This document shows positions 36,884 to 45,413 of a stretch of 64,000 nucleotides of DNA, piece after piece (the stretch's first letter is position 1; each line of letters starts with the position of its first letter). Made by a program: the position numbers and the translations under genes. The stretch comes from MFD01275-c22 sp963705885 (lineage in GTDB: Bacteria; Actinomycetota; Actinomycetes; JACCUZ01), in contig OY970120.1 of the NCBI GenBank assembly GCA_963705885.1, positions 1,364,001-1,428,000 of the forward strand, read 5' to 3'. Under the pieces are notes generated by a model. It ran no database searches and was not told the origin of the DNA. It saw only the letters and a program-made list of their open reading frames with translations.

Positions 36884-37440
36884 ACCTGCCGGCCCCGACG
36901 GTGGGTCCCCCGTCGGTCGGTGCGCTCCAGCGGGCGGCGCCCGAGCCGATGCGGCTGATCCTGAACTGGGGCCGCCGCTACAGCCTGTGGGTCTTCAACT
37001 TCGGCCTGGCGTGCTGCGCCATCGAGTTCATCGCGTCGTCGATGTCGCGTCACGACTTCATCCGGCTCGGGGTCATCCCGTTCGCGCCCGGCCCACGGCA
37101 GGCCGACCTCATGGTCGTCAGCGGCACCGTGAGCGACAAGATGGCGCCGGCCGTGCGCCGGCTCTACGAGCAGATGCCCGAGCCCAAGTACGTCATCTCC
37201 TTCGGCGCGTGCTCCAACTCCGGCGGGCCCTACTGGGACTCCTACTGCGTCACCAAGGGCGTGGACCAGATCGTCCCGGTGGACGTCTACGTGCCCGGCT
37301 GCCCACCGCGCCCGGAGGCGCTCCTGCAGGGCATCCTGACCCTGCAGGAGAAGATCGCTGCCGAGTCCCTGGCCGACCGCTACCACCGGGACGCGCCGGC
37401 CGGACCCATCACGACCATCCGGGTCGGTGACGACGCGTGA
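36874..37440 (+). CDS. nuoB2: complex I subunit B, second copy
   Basis: The 188-residue N2-cluster subunit. All four ligands are kept: FGLACCAIEFI, FGACSNSGGPYWDSYC, and VPGCPPRPEA. An extra cysteine lies in DSYCVTKG. The N-terminal 25 residues are a proline-rich leader. GTG 36874 (VAVDLPAPTV) overlaps the nuoA2 end by 10 bases. Retention of the N2 ligands argues that the complex still transfers electrons. Confidence 0.92.
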   Translation: MAVDLPAPTVGPPSVGALQRAAPEPMRLILNWGRRYSLWVFNFGLACCAIEFIASSMSRHDFIRLGVIPFAPGPRQADLMVVSGTVSDKMAPAVRRLYEQMPEPKYVISFGACSNSGGPYWDSYCVTKGVDQIVPVDVYVPGCPPRPEALLQGILTLQEKIAAESLADRYHRDAPAGPITTIRVGDDA

Positions 37441-38039
37441 CCGACGCCGAGGTCCCCGCGGCCGAGGTCCTGGCCCGGCGCTATGCAGGCGAGGGCGCCG
37501 TCGAGTCGGCCTTCGGTCAGGACACGGTCGACGTTCCCCGCTCCTTCTGGACCGCCGCGATGACCTCGGCCCGTGACGAGCTCGGGTTCCGGTTCTTCGA
37601 CTGGCTGACCGCCGTCGACCAGCTCGACGACGCCGAGACGCCGGGGTTCGATGTCGTCTGCCACCTCTGGGCCCCGGACCGGCGCGAGCACCTGCTGCTG
37701 CGCACCCGCGTACCCGCCGCCGAGCCGGTCCTCGACACGGCGACGGGCGTCTACGCCGGCGCCTCGTGGCACGAGCGGGAGACCTTCGAGATGTTCGGCG
37801 TGGACTTCGCGGGCCACCCGCACCTCGTCCCGCTGCTCCTGCCGGACGGCTTCGAGGGGCGTCCGCTGCGCAAGGACTTCGTGCTCGCCGCCCGGGCAGC
37901 CAAGGCCTGGCCGGGGGCGAAGGAGCCCGGCGAGTCCGACGCCGAGGGCGGGGCGGGCTCGCCGAGCCGCCGCAAGACCCGCCCGCCCGGCGTGCCCGAC
38001 CCCGAGGCCTGGGGCCCCCGGCCGGAGCGCCCCTCGTGA
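37437..38039 (+). CDS. nuoC2: complex I subunit C, second copy
   Basis: A 200-residue 30-kDa-type subunit. The hallmark ASWHERETFEMFGVDFAGHPHLVPLLLPDGFEGRPLRKDFVL is present. The tail (about residues 160-200) is charged and proline-rich. The stop overlaps the nuoH2 GTG by 4 bases, which leaves no space for a nuoD gene or remnant at the place where nuoD normally stands. Confidence 0.92.
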   Translation: MTDAEVPAAEVLARRYAGEGAVESAFGQDTVDVPRSFWTAAMTSARDELGFRFFDWLTAVDQLDDAETPGFDVVCHLWAPDRREHLLLRTRVPAAEPVLDTATGVYAGASWHERETFEMFGVDFAGHPHLVPLLLPDGFEGRPLRKDFVLAARAAKAWPGAKEPGESDAEGGAGSPSRRKTRPPGVPDPEAWGPRPERPS

Positions 38040-39007
38040 GCGACGTGCTCGAGGCCGCCCTGCGTGTCGTCCTGGTGCTCGGCGCGTTCCTGACGCTGCC
38101 GCTGCTCGTGGGGCAGACCGAGCACAAGGCGATGGCGCACATGCAGAGCCGGCTCGGCCCGATGTACGCCGGCGGCTTCCACGGCTGGGCCCAGCTCGTC
38201 GCCGACGGCGTGAAGTTCGCGCAGAAGGAGGAGATCGTGCCCGCCGCGGCCGACCGCACGATCTTCCGGCTGGCCCCCGCGGTCGCGATGATCCCCTACC
38301 TCGTGGTGCTGGTCGCCATCCCGGTCGGGCCCGGCCTGGTCGGCCACGACCTCGACGCGGGCCTCTTCTTCGTGCTGGCCGTCATGGGGGTCGGGGTGCT
38401 CGGGGCCCTGATGGCCGGCTGGGCGAGCGCCAACAAGTTCTCGCTGCTGGGCGGGCTGCGGACCGCGGCGCAGCTGACGGCCTACGAGCTGCCGTTCATC
38501 CTGGCGGCCGCCTCGGTCGCGATGGCGGCGGGCACCCTGTCGCTGCCGGGCATCGTCGAGGCGTGGGAGCCGTGGTGGCTGCTGTGGCAGCTGCCCGGCG
38601 CCGTGGTGTTCTTCGTGGCGGGTCTGGCCGAGCTGCAGCGCCCGCCGTTCGACATGCCGGTGGCCGACTCGGAGATCATCTTCGGCGCGTTCACCGAGTA
38701 CACCGGGCTGCGGTTCGCGCTGTTCCTGCTCGCCGAGTACGCCGGCATCGTCGTGCTCTGCGCCCTGACGACGGTGCTGTTCCTCGGCGGGTGGAGGGGG
38801 CCGTTCGACGAGTCGCTCGCGGGCCTCCCGGGGGTGGTGTGGACGCTGGGCAAGACGATGGCGCTGGCGTTCGTCGTGATCTGGCTACGGGTGTCCTACC
38901 CGCGGCTGAGGGAGGACCAGCTGCAACGGCTGGCCTGGCAGGGCCTGGTGCCGGTGGCGCTGGGCCAGCTGGCGTTGACGGGAGTGGTGGCGGTGACGGT
39001 GTCGTGA
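38036..39007 (+). CDS. nuoH2: complex I subunit H, second copy
   Basis: A 323-residue membrane subunit of about eight helices, without the long tail of NuoH1. Seen: MQSRLGPMYAGGFHGWAQLVADGVKFAQKEEI. The quinone-facing loop reads ELQRPPFDMPVADSEIIFGAFTEYTG; compared with NuoH1 (NRAPFDLPEAEGELVGGFHTEYSS), one glutamate is lost and one is aspartate. GTG 38036 overlaps nuoC2. Confidence 0.93.
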   Translation: MSDVLEAALRVVLVLGAFLTLPLLVGQTEHKAMAHMQSRLGPMYAGGFHGWAQLVADGVKFAQKEEIVPAAADRTIFRLAPAVAMIPYLVVLVAIPVGPGLVGHDLDAGLFFVLAVMGVGVLGALMAGWASANKFSLLGGLRTAAQLTAYELPFILAAASVAMAAGTLSLPGIVEAWEPWWLLWQLPGAVVFFVAGLAELQRPPFDMPVADSEIIFGAFTEYTGLRFALFLLAEYAGIVVLCALTTVLFLGGWRGPFDESLAGLPGVVWTLGKTMALAFVVIWLRVSYPRLREDQLQRLAWQGLVPVALGQLALTGVVAVTVS

Positions 39008-39522
39008 AGGTGCCCGGAGCGGGGCTCGCCAAAGGTCTCGCGGTGACGCTGCGGACCATGGGCCGCCGGTCGGTCACGGCGCAGTACCCCGACGTGAAGC
39101 CCGAGCTGCCGCCGCGCAGCCGCGGGGTCATCGCGCTGCTCGAGGAGAACTGCACCGTGTGCATGCTCTGCGCGCGCGAGTGCCCCGACTGGTGCATCTA
39201 CATCGACTCCCACAAGGAGACGATCCCCGCGCCCGAGGGCGGCCGGGAGCGGCAGCGCAACGTCCTCGACCGCTTCGACATCGACTTCTCGCTGTGCATG
39301 TACTGCGGCATCTGCATCGAGGTCTGCCCGTTCGACGCGCTGTTCTGGTCGCCGGAGTTCGAGTACTCCGAGCTCGACATCCGCGACCTCACCCATGGCA
39401 AGGAGCGGCTCGGCCAGTGGATGGCCACCGTTCCGCCCCCGCCGGCGCACGACCACCACGGGGTCCGCGCGAAGGAGGTCGACGCCGCCCAGAAGGCCGC
39501 CGACAAGGCCCTCGAGCCGTGA
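39004..39522 (+). CDS. nuoI2: complex I subunit I, second copy
   Basis: A 172-residue subunit with two [4Fe-4S] ferredoxin motifs: CTVCMLCARECP followed by an additional cysteine in DWCIYID, then CMYCGICIEVCP. The lone NuoI-type ferredoxin could accept electrons from soluble ferredoxin, since the usual donors NuoE, F and G are not in the cluster. GTG 39004 overlaps the nuoH2 stop. Confidence 0.93.
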   Translation: MKVPGAGLAKGLAVTLRTMGRRSVTAQYPDVKPELPPRSRGVIALLEENCTVCMLCARECPDWCIYIDSHKETIPAPEGGRERQRNVLDRFDIDFSLCMYCGICIEVCPFDALFWSPEFEYSELDIRDLTHGKERLGQWMATVPPPPAHDHHGVRAKEVDAAQKAADKALEP

Positions 39523-40070
39523 GCCTGGTCGAGGTGCTCTTCGGGCTCCTCGGGGTCGTTGCGCTCGGCGCCGGGCTGCTCGTCGTGACGACGCGACAGC
39601 TGGTGCACGCGGCGCTGTGGCTGGTGGTCTGCCTGGGCGCGGTGGCGGGCTGCTACCTGCTGCTCTCGGCCGAGTTCGTGGCGTGGGTGCAGGTGCTCAT
39701 CTACGTCGGCGCCGTCGTCGTGCTCCTGCTGTTCGGGCTCATGCTGACCCGAGCCCCGATCGGCGCCTCCACCGACCTCGACGCGCCCGCCGGCCAGCGT
39801 CTGGCCGCGGCCGTGGTGGCGCTCGGCCTCGCGGGCGTGGTGGTCGCGACGAGCGTCGAGGCCTTCCGCGGCGAGGACATCGCCCTCGGCGACGACGCCG
39901 TCCGCGGCTCGTCGTCGGCGGCCGGAGCGGCCATCTTCCGCAGCTGGGTGCTGCCCTTCGAGGCGCTCTCGGTGCTGCTGCTCGCCGCCCTGGTCGGGGC
40001 GATCGTGCTCTCCCGGCGCGACATCGGGGCCGGCGCGGGCGGTGCCGGCGGCGCGGAGGAGAGCCGCTGA
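39519..40070 (+). CDS. nuoJ2: complex I subunit J, second copy
   Basis: A 183-residue membrane subunit with five helices. The pi-bulge helix appears as FVAWVQVLIYVGAVVVLLLFGLML. It is shorter than NuoJ1 because the polar tail is only about 15 residues. GTG 39519 overlaps nuoI2; the stop shares a base with the nuoK2 ATG (TGATG). Confidence 0.9.
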   Translation: MSLVEVLFGLLGVVALGAGLLVVTTRQLVHAALWLVVCLGAVAGCYLLLSAEFVAWVQVLIYVGAVVVLLLFGLMLTRAPIGASTDLDAPAGQRLAAAVVALGLAGVVVATSVEAFRGEDIALGDDAVRGSSSAAGAAIFRSWVLPFEALSVLLLAALVGAIVLSRRDIGAGAGGAGGAEESR

Positions 40071-40393
40071 TGCCGCTGCTCATGCCGGTCCTTCTCGCGG
40101 GGCTGCTGTTCTGCATCGGGGTCTACGGCGTGCTGGCGCGGCGCAACGCGATCCTGGTGCTGATGTCCGTCGAGCTGATGCTCAACGCCGTGAACGTGAA
40201 CCTGGTCGCCTTCGACGTCTGGCTGCGCGACGAGCTGCTCGCCGGCCAGGTGTTCACCCTCTTCGTCATCACCATCGCGGCCGCCGAGGTCGGGCTGGGG
40301 CTCGCCATCGTCCTGCTCGTCTTCCGGCAGCGGGAGACCTCCCGGCTCGACGCGCTCGACCAGCTCGCCGAGGAGCGGGAGCCGGTCGGATGA
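40070..40393 (+). CDS. nuoK2: complex I subunit K, second copy
   Basis: A 107-residue three-helix subunit. Both membrane glutamates are kept: MSVELMLNAVN and ITIAAAEVGLGLAI. ATG 40070 was chosen from the TGATG overlap with nuoJ2. The C-terminal dozen residues (RLDALDQLAEERE) are an extension relative to NuoK1. Confidence 0.92.
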   Translation: MPLLMPVLLAGLLFCIGVYGVLARRNAILVLMSVELMLNAVNVNLVAFDVWLRDELLAGQVFTLFVITIAAAEVGLGLAIVLLVFRQRETSRLDALDQLAEEREPVG

Positions 40394-42363
40394 CCCCGGT
40401 CTACGTGGCGCTGCTGGTGCCGGCGCTGGCAGCGCTGGCCGGGCTGCTGGCCGGGCCGCGGTGGCCGCGCGCCGTGGTCCCGCTGGCAGTGGGCGGGACG
40501 GGGGTGGCGCTGCTGGCCACGCTCGTCCTCGCGGCCCGGGCGGTGCTGGACGCGCCGCTGTTCGAGCGCGCCCAGCTCGCGACGGTCCCGACCGGGGCGT
40601 TCTCCTCGCGCGGTACCGCGCTGACGTTCGGGCTCGACCTCCGGGTCGACGGGCTGGCCGCCCTCGTGTCCCTCGCGGTCGGCGTCGTGGCCTTCGGGGT
40701 GCAGGTCTACTCGACCGGCTACCTCAAGGGTGACCCGCGCTTCTCGTCGTACGCCGCGCTCGTGTCGCTGTTCACCTCGGCAATGCTGCTGGTGGTCTTC
40801 GCCGACGACCTGCTGGCCCTGCTCGTCGGCTGGGAGGTCATGGGCGTCTGCTCCTACTTCCTCATCGGGCACCACTGGGAGCAGGAGGGCTCGCGGGCGA
40901 GCGCGGTCAAGGCGTTCGTCGTCACCCGCCTGGGCGACGTCGGGTTCCTGTTCGGCATCTTCGCGCTCGCGACGGCCTTCGGGACCTTCAGCATCGACGG
41001 CATCGTCTCCCGGGCGGCGGTGCTGAACGGGCGGCTCGACATCCTGCCGCTGGTCCCCGCGACGTCGGAGCAGACGGTCACGGTCGCGACCCTCTTGCTG
41101 CTCTGCGGGGTGGTCGGCAAGTCGGCGCAGTTCCCGCTGCACACCTGGCTGCCCGACGCGATGGCCGGCCCGACACCGATCAGCGCGCTGATCCACGCGG
41201 CGACCATGGTGGCCGCGGGGATCTACCTCGTGGTGCGGCTCTTCGACGTCTTCCTGCTCGCCCCCGTGACCCTCGCCGTCATGGCGGTCATCGCCTGCAT
41301 CACCATGCTCGGCGGAGCGCTGGCCGCGCTCGCCCAGGACGACATCAAGCGGGTGCTCGCCTACTCCACCGTCAGCCAGCTCGCCTACATGCTCGCGGCG
41401 CTGTCGGTCGGGTCGGCCGTCGCCGCGAACTTCCACCTGCTGACCCACGCCGCCTTCAAGGCGCTGCTCTTCCTCGCCGCCGGATCGGTCATCCACGCGG
41501 TCGGCACGAACCTCATGCCGGACATGGGCGGCCTCCGGCGGCTGATGCCGGTCACCTTCCTCGCCATGACGGCCGGGCTGGCCGCGCTGGCCGGCATCCC
41601 GCCGTTCGCCGGCTTCTTCTCCAAGGAGGCGGTGCTCGGCGCGGCCGAGGAGACGGCCCTGCACGGGGAGGGGCCGGCCGCGGCCTGGACCGGCTGGCTG
41701 GTGCTCGGGGTGGGCCTGGCGACCGTCGGGGTCACCGCGGCGTACGTGACCCGCCTGTGGCTCATGACGTTCTTCGGCCCGCCGCGCTCGCCCGTGGCCG
41801 CGCACGAGTCACCGCCCTCGATGCGCTGGCCGCTCGTCGCGCTCGCCGTGCCCACGGTGGCGCTCGGCGTCGTCGGGCTGCGCCAGTCCTGGTTGCCCGA
41901 GTGGGCGGCCGCCGGCATCGCCTGGCAGCACCGCCCCGACGCCGCCACGCTCATCGTGGGCGAGCAGGAGGTGGCGCAGGCGTCGCTGCACCTCGGCGCC
42001 GTGACCTCCGTGCTGTCGGTGGTCCTCGCGGTGGCCGGCGCCGCCGCCGTGGTGTCGACCTGGCGGCTGGAGCCGCTCGTGGACCCGACGCTCGGGCTGC
42101 GGGCGCGCACCGCCCTGGAGCGGGCCTTCTACGTCGACGACGTCTACGACCGGGTGTTCGTCCGGCCGGTCCGCGCAGCCACCGGCGGCGTGGCTTGGAC
42201 CGACGACGCCGTCGTCGGTGGGGCGGTGCGGGCCACCGGGTCCGAGACCGCCCGGCTCGCCCGGCTCGTGTCCCTCACCCAGGCCGGCAACGTGCAGACC
42301 TACCTCACCGGGCTGCTCGCCGGGGTGCTCCTGCTGGTCGTCGGGGTGGTGACGCTGACATGA
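40390..42363 (+). CDS. nuoL2: complex I subunit L, second copy
   Basis: A 657-residue antiporter-like pump subunit. GWEVMGVCSYFLIGHHW (helix 5 glutamate), KSAQFPLHTWLPDAMAGPTPISALIHAATMVAAGIYL (pump lysine and histidine) and DDIKRVLAYSTVSQLAYM are intact. The C-terminal lateral helix and last span are present, so it is a full NuoL and not an isolated Mrp subunit. ATG 40390 overlaps nuoK2. Confidence 0.95.
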   Translation: MTPVYVALLVPALAALAGLLAGPRWPRAVVPLAVGGTGVALLATLVLAARAVLDAPLFERAQLATVPTGAFSSRGTALTFGLDLRVDGLAALVSLAVGVVAFGVQVYSTGYLKGDPRFSSYAALVSLFTSAMLLVVFADDLLALLVGWEVMGVCSYFLIGHHWEQEGSRASAVKAFVVTRLGDVGFLFGIFALATAFGTFSIDGIVSRAAVLNGRLDILPLVPATSEQTVTVATLLLLCGVVGKSAQFPLHTWLPDAMAGPTPISALIHAATMVAAGIYLVVRLFDVFLLAPVTLAVMAVIACITMLGGALAALAQDDIKRVLAYSTVSQLAYMLAALSVGSAVAANFHLLTHAAFKALLFLAAGSVIHAVGTNLMPDMGGLRRLMPVTFLAMTAGLAALAGIPPFAGFFSKEAVLGAAEETALHGEGPAAAWTGWLVLGVGLATVGVTAAYVTRLWLMTFFGPPRSPVAAHESPPSMRWPLVALAVPTVALGVVGLRQSWLPEWAAAGIAWQHRPDAATLIVGEQEVAQASLHLGAVTSVLSVVLAVAGAAAVVSTWRLEPLVDPTLGLRARTALERAFYVDDVYDRVFVRPVRAATGGVAWTDDAVVGGAVRATGSETARLARLVSLTQAGNVQTYLTGLLAGVLLLVVGVVTLT

Positions 42364-43859
42364 CCGAGGCGCTGATCCCGCTCATGCTGGCCCTGCCGCT
42401 GGCCGGGTCGCTGCTGCTCCTCGTCGGTCCGCCGCGCCGGAGCGAGCGGCTCGCGGCGCAGCTCGGCACCGCGGTCGCCGCGGCCACCTTCGCCGTCTCC
42501 GTCTGGGTGGCGGCCGTGTCGCCCGAGACCGACGTCGAGTGGGTGCCGACGCTCGGGCTGCGGCTGCACCTGGGCACCGACGGCGTCTCGACCCCGCTCG
42601 TGCTGCTCACCTCCGGCCTGACGGCGCTGTGCATGGTCTACCTCCTGCGCGTACGTCCGGAGGCCGGGCGGCTGCGCGCCCTCGTCGGGCTGCTGCTCCT
42701 GATCGAGGTCGGCATGCTCGGCACCTTCGTCGCCCTGGACCTGCTCCTGTTCTTCGTGTTCTTCGAGGTCGTGCTGGTGCCGATGTGGTTCGTCATCGCG
42801 CAGTGGGGCGACGACGCGGTGCCGGGCGGCCGGCGCCGCGCGGCGAACCTGTTCATCCTCTACACGCTGCTCGGCAGCGTCGTGATGCTGCTCGGCATGC
42901 TGCTGGTCGGCTCGCAGGCCGGCACGTTCGACATGGTGGAGCTCGCGAACCGGCAGGGCGCCGACATGTCGCGGGGCATCCAGGTGCTCGCGTTCCTCGC
43001 GCTCGGCCTGGGCTTCGCGGTCAAGACGCCGATGTGGCCGTTGCACTCCTGGCTGCCCGACGCGCACACCGCCGCCCCCACGGTCGGCTCGGTGCTGCTC
43101 GCCGGCGTCCTGCTGAAGATGGGCACCTACGGGTTCGTGCGCATCGCGCTGCCGATCGTCCCGGAGGGCGCCGAGGTCGTCGCGCCCTACCTCGCCGCGC
43201 TCGCCGTGGTCGGCATCGTCTACGGCTCGCTGGCCTGCCTCGCACAGCGGGACCTCAAGCGGCTCATCGCGTTCTCGTCGATCGGCCACATGGGCTTCGT
43301 CCTGCTGGGCATCTCGACCCTGTCGCCGGTCGGGGTGAACGGCGCGCTCTACGCCAACATCGCCCACGGCCTCATCACCGGCCTGCTCTTCTTCCTGGTG
43401 GGCGCCCTGAAGGACCGCCACCACACGTCCTCGATCGAGGTCCTCGGCGGGGGGCTCTACGAGCGCATGCCCCGGCTCGGTGTCCTGCTGGCCTTCGGGG
43501 CCGTCGCCAGCCTCGGCCTGCCCGGCCTGGCCGGGTTCTGGGGCGAGATGCTCGTGCTGCTCGGCGCCTTCCGGCCCGACGCCGCCCTGCCTCGGGGCTT
43601 CTTCCTCGTCTGCATGGTGCTCGCCGGCGTCGGCGTCGTCCTGACCACGACCTACTTCGTGGCGCTGCTGCGCCGGGTCGCGCAGGGCACGAGCTTCCAG
43701 GCCTGGCGCGACGCGGTGCTGCTGCGCGACGCGAGCACGCACGAGCTCCTCGTGTGGGCGCCCGTCGTCGCGCTCGTGCTGGCCCTCGGGCTCTGGCCGA
43801 AGTGGCTCCTCGCGGCCAGCGACCCCGTCGTGCGCGCGCTGCTCGGGGGCTCGTCGTGA
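42360..43859 (+). CDS. nuoM2: complex I subunit M, second copy
   Basis: A 499-residue antiporter-like subunit. Seen: FFEVVLVPMWFVIAQWG (helix 5 glutamate), KTPMWPLHSWLPDAHTAAPTVGSVLLAGVLLKMGTYG (pump lysine) and QRDLKRLIAFSSIGHMGFVLLG. It is closer to the general bacterial NuoM consensus than NuoM1, which has PDAAAEAPPGG at the same place. ATG 42360 overlaps the nuoL2 stop. Confidence 0.95.
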   Translation: MTEALIPLMLALPLAGSLLLLVGPPRRSERLAAQLGTAVAAATFAVSVWVAAVSPETDVEWVPTLGLRLHLGTDGVSTPLVLLTSGLTALCMVYLLRVRPEAGRLRALVGLLLLIEVGMLGTFVALDLLLFFVFFEVVLVPMWFVIAQWGDDAVPGGRRRAANLFILYTLLGSVVMLLGMLLVGSQAGTFDMVELANRQGADMSRGIQVLAFLALGLGFAVKTPMWPLHSWLPDAHTAAPTVGSVLLAGVLLKMGTYGFVRIALPIVPEGAEVVAPYLAALAVVGIVYGSLACLAQRDLKRLIAFSSIGHMGFVLLGISTLSPVGVNGALYANIAHGLITGLLFFLVGALKDRHHTSSIEVLGGGLYERMPRLGVLLAFGAVASLGLPGLAGFWGEMLVLLGAFRPDAALPRGFFLVCMVLAGVGVVLTTTYFVALLRRVAQGTSFQAWRDAVLLRDASTHELLVWAPVVALVLALGLWPKWLLAASDPVVRALLGGSS

Positions 43860-45340
43860 GCATGCAGGCCGTGCAGTCGATCGACTACCTCGCCATCGCC
43901 GCCCCCCTGCTCGTCGCCGTCCTGGCACTGCTCGTGCTGGTCGCCGACACGTTCCTCCCGCCGGCCCACCGCCGCGTGACCGGATGGGTCTCCGCCGGAG
44001 GTCTCGCGGTCGCCGCCGCCCTGCTGGTCCCGCTCGTCGGTGACCGGCGCTCGACGTTCTGCGTGCCGGGCGACGGCCTGCTGCTGCCGGCGTGCTCCTA
44101 CGTCGTCGACGACCTCACGCTGGTCTTCCAGGCGGTCGTGCTCGCCGGTGCCGTGGTCTGCGTCCTGCTCTCGCTGGACACCGTGCGCGACAGCGCCATC
44201 CCGGCGGGGGAGTACTTCTTCCTGCTCCTCGCGTCGGTCTCCGGCGCGCTGACACTGGCCGCCAGCCGCGACCTGCTCACGCTCGTCGTCGCGCTCGAGG
44301 TCGTCTCGCTGCCGGCGTTCGCCCTGGTCGCGCTGCGCCGCTTCGACAGCCGGTCGGGCGAGGCGGCCCTCAAGCTGTTCCTGGTGTCGGTGGTCTCGAC
44401 CGCGGTCATGCTCTTCGGCCTGAGCCTGGTCTACGGCGTCACCGGCCAGGTGCACCTCTCGCGCATCGCCACGGCGCTGGACGACCCCGGCGTGAGGGCG
44501 CCCGTGCTCGCGCTCGGCGTCACGCTGGCGCTGGCCGGCTTCGGCTTCAAGGTGGCCGCCGTCCCGTTCCACTTCTGGGCGCCGGACACCTACGAGGGCG
44601 CGCCGGTGCCGGTGGCCGCCTACCTGTCGGTCGTCTCCAAGGCCGCCGGCTTCGTGGGCCTCGCCCTCCTGCTCACCGAGGGCTTCGCGCCCTACGCCGA
44701 CGTCTGGGGACCGGCGGTCGCCGTCGTGGCCGCCGTGACCATGACGGTCGGGAACCTCGCGGCGCTGCGGCAGCGACGCGCCGTGCGGCTGCTCGCCTGG
44801 TCGTCGGTGGCGCAGTCGGGCTACATGCTCGTTCCCCTGGGCGCGGCCTCGGTCGGCGAGCTCGACGCCGTCCTGCCGGCCACGGTCGCCTACGTCGTCG
44901 CCTACGGCGTGATGAACCTCGGCGCGTTCTCCGTCGTGACGCTGGTCGGCCGGCACCGCGAGGCCAACCGGCTCGAGGACTACCGCGCGCTGGGCCGCAC
45001 GGAGCCGCTCTCGGCCTTCGCGCTGGCCTTCGCGCTCGCCTGCCTGGCCGGCCTGCCGCCGGGCCTGCTCGGCCTGTTCGCGAAGATCGTCGTCTTCCAG
45101 GCGCCCGTCGACCAGGGGGTCGGGTGGCTGGCCGTCGTGATGGCCGTCAACGTCGTCGTCGGGCTCTACTACTACCTCGCCTGGGCGGCTTTGCTGTACG
45201 CGCGTCCCGCCGCGGCCGGCGCAGGCGCCCGGCCGCCGTCGTACCGCATCTCCTGGTCCGACGGTGTGGCCATCGGGATGACGCTCGGTGCCGCCCTGTG
45301 GCTCTCGGTGCTGCCCGACCCGATCCTGCGGTTCGGCTGA
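43856..45340 (+). CDS. nuoN2: complex I subunit N, second copy
   Basis: A 494-residue antiporter-like subunit. ALEVVSLPAFALVALRRFD, FGFKVAAVPFHFWAPDTYEGAPVPVAAYL (pump lysine) and RRAVRLLAWSSVAQSGYML are seen. GTG 43856 (VSMQAVQ) overlaps the nuoM2 stop; ATG 43862 is possible. Last gene of the cluster; a large hairpin follows. Confidence 0.93.
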   Translation: MSMQAVQSIDYLAIAAPLLVAVLALLVLVADTFLPPAHRRVTGWVSAGGLAVAAALLVPLVGDRRSTFCVPGDGLLLPACSYVVDDLTLVFQAVVLAGAVVCVLLSLDTVRDSAIPAGEYFFLLLASVSGALTLAASRDLLTLVVALEVVSLPAFALVALRRFDSRSGEAALKLFLVSVVSTAVMLFGLSLVYGVTGQVHLSRIATALDDPGVRAPVLALGVTLALAGFGFKVAAVPFHFWAPDTYEGAPVPVAAYLSVVSKAAGFVGLALLLTEGFAPYADVWGPAVAVVAAVTMTVGNLAALRQRRAVRLLAWSSVAQSGYMLVPLGAASVGELDAVLPATVAYVVAYGVMNLGAFSVVTLVGRHREANRLEDYRALGRTEPLSAFALAFALACLAGLPPGLLGLFAKIVVFQAPVDQGVGWLAVVMAVNVVVGLYYYLAWAALLYARPAAAGAGARPPSYRISWSDGVAIGMTLGAALWLSVLPDPILRFG

Positions 45341-45342
45341 GG

Positions 45343-45379
45343 CGCGGGAACGCCGGTCGTGACCGGGGCGTTACCCGCG
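45343..45379 (+). terminator. hairpin terminator after nuoN2
   Basis: CGCGGGAACGCC pairs with GGCGTT-A-CCCGCG, with a further GGTC/GACC inside and small bulges; about 15 pairs. It begins 3 bases after the stop and ends 35 bases before htpX. Confidence 0.6.
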
Positions 45380-45413
45380 TGGACGACCCGCGCACCACCC
45401 GGAGGACCCCTCA

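Noticed and set aside
38030..38045. A lost or frameshifted nuoD2 remnant
   Set aside because: nuoC2 and nuoH2 overlap by 4 bases, so no sequence is left over.
42360..43859. nuo2 membrane genes as an Mrp-type Na+/H+ antiporter
   Set aside because: nuoB2, C2 and I2 with intact cluster ligands and nuoH2 are present; Mrp operons lack these.
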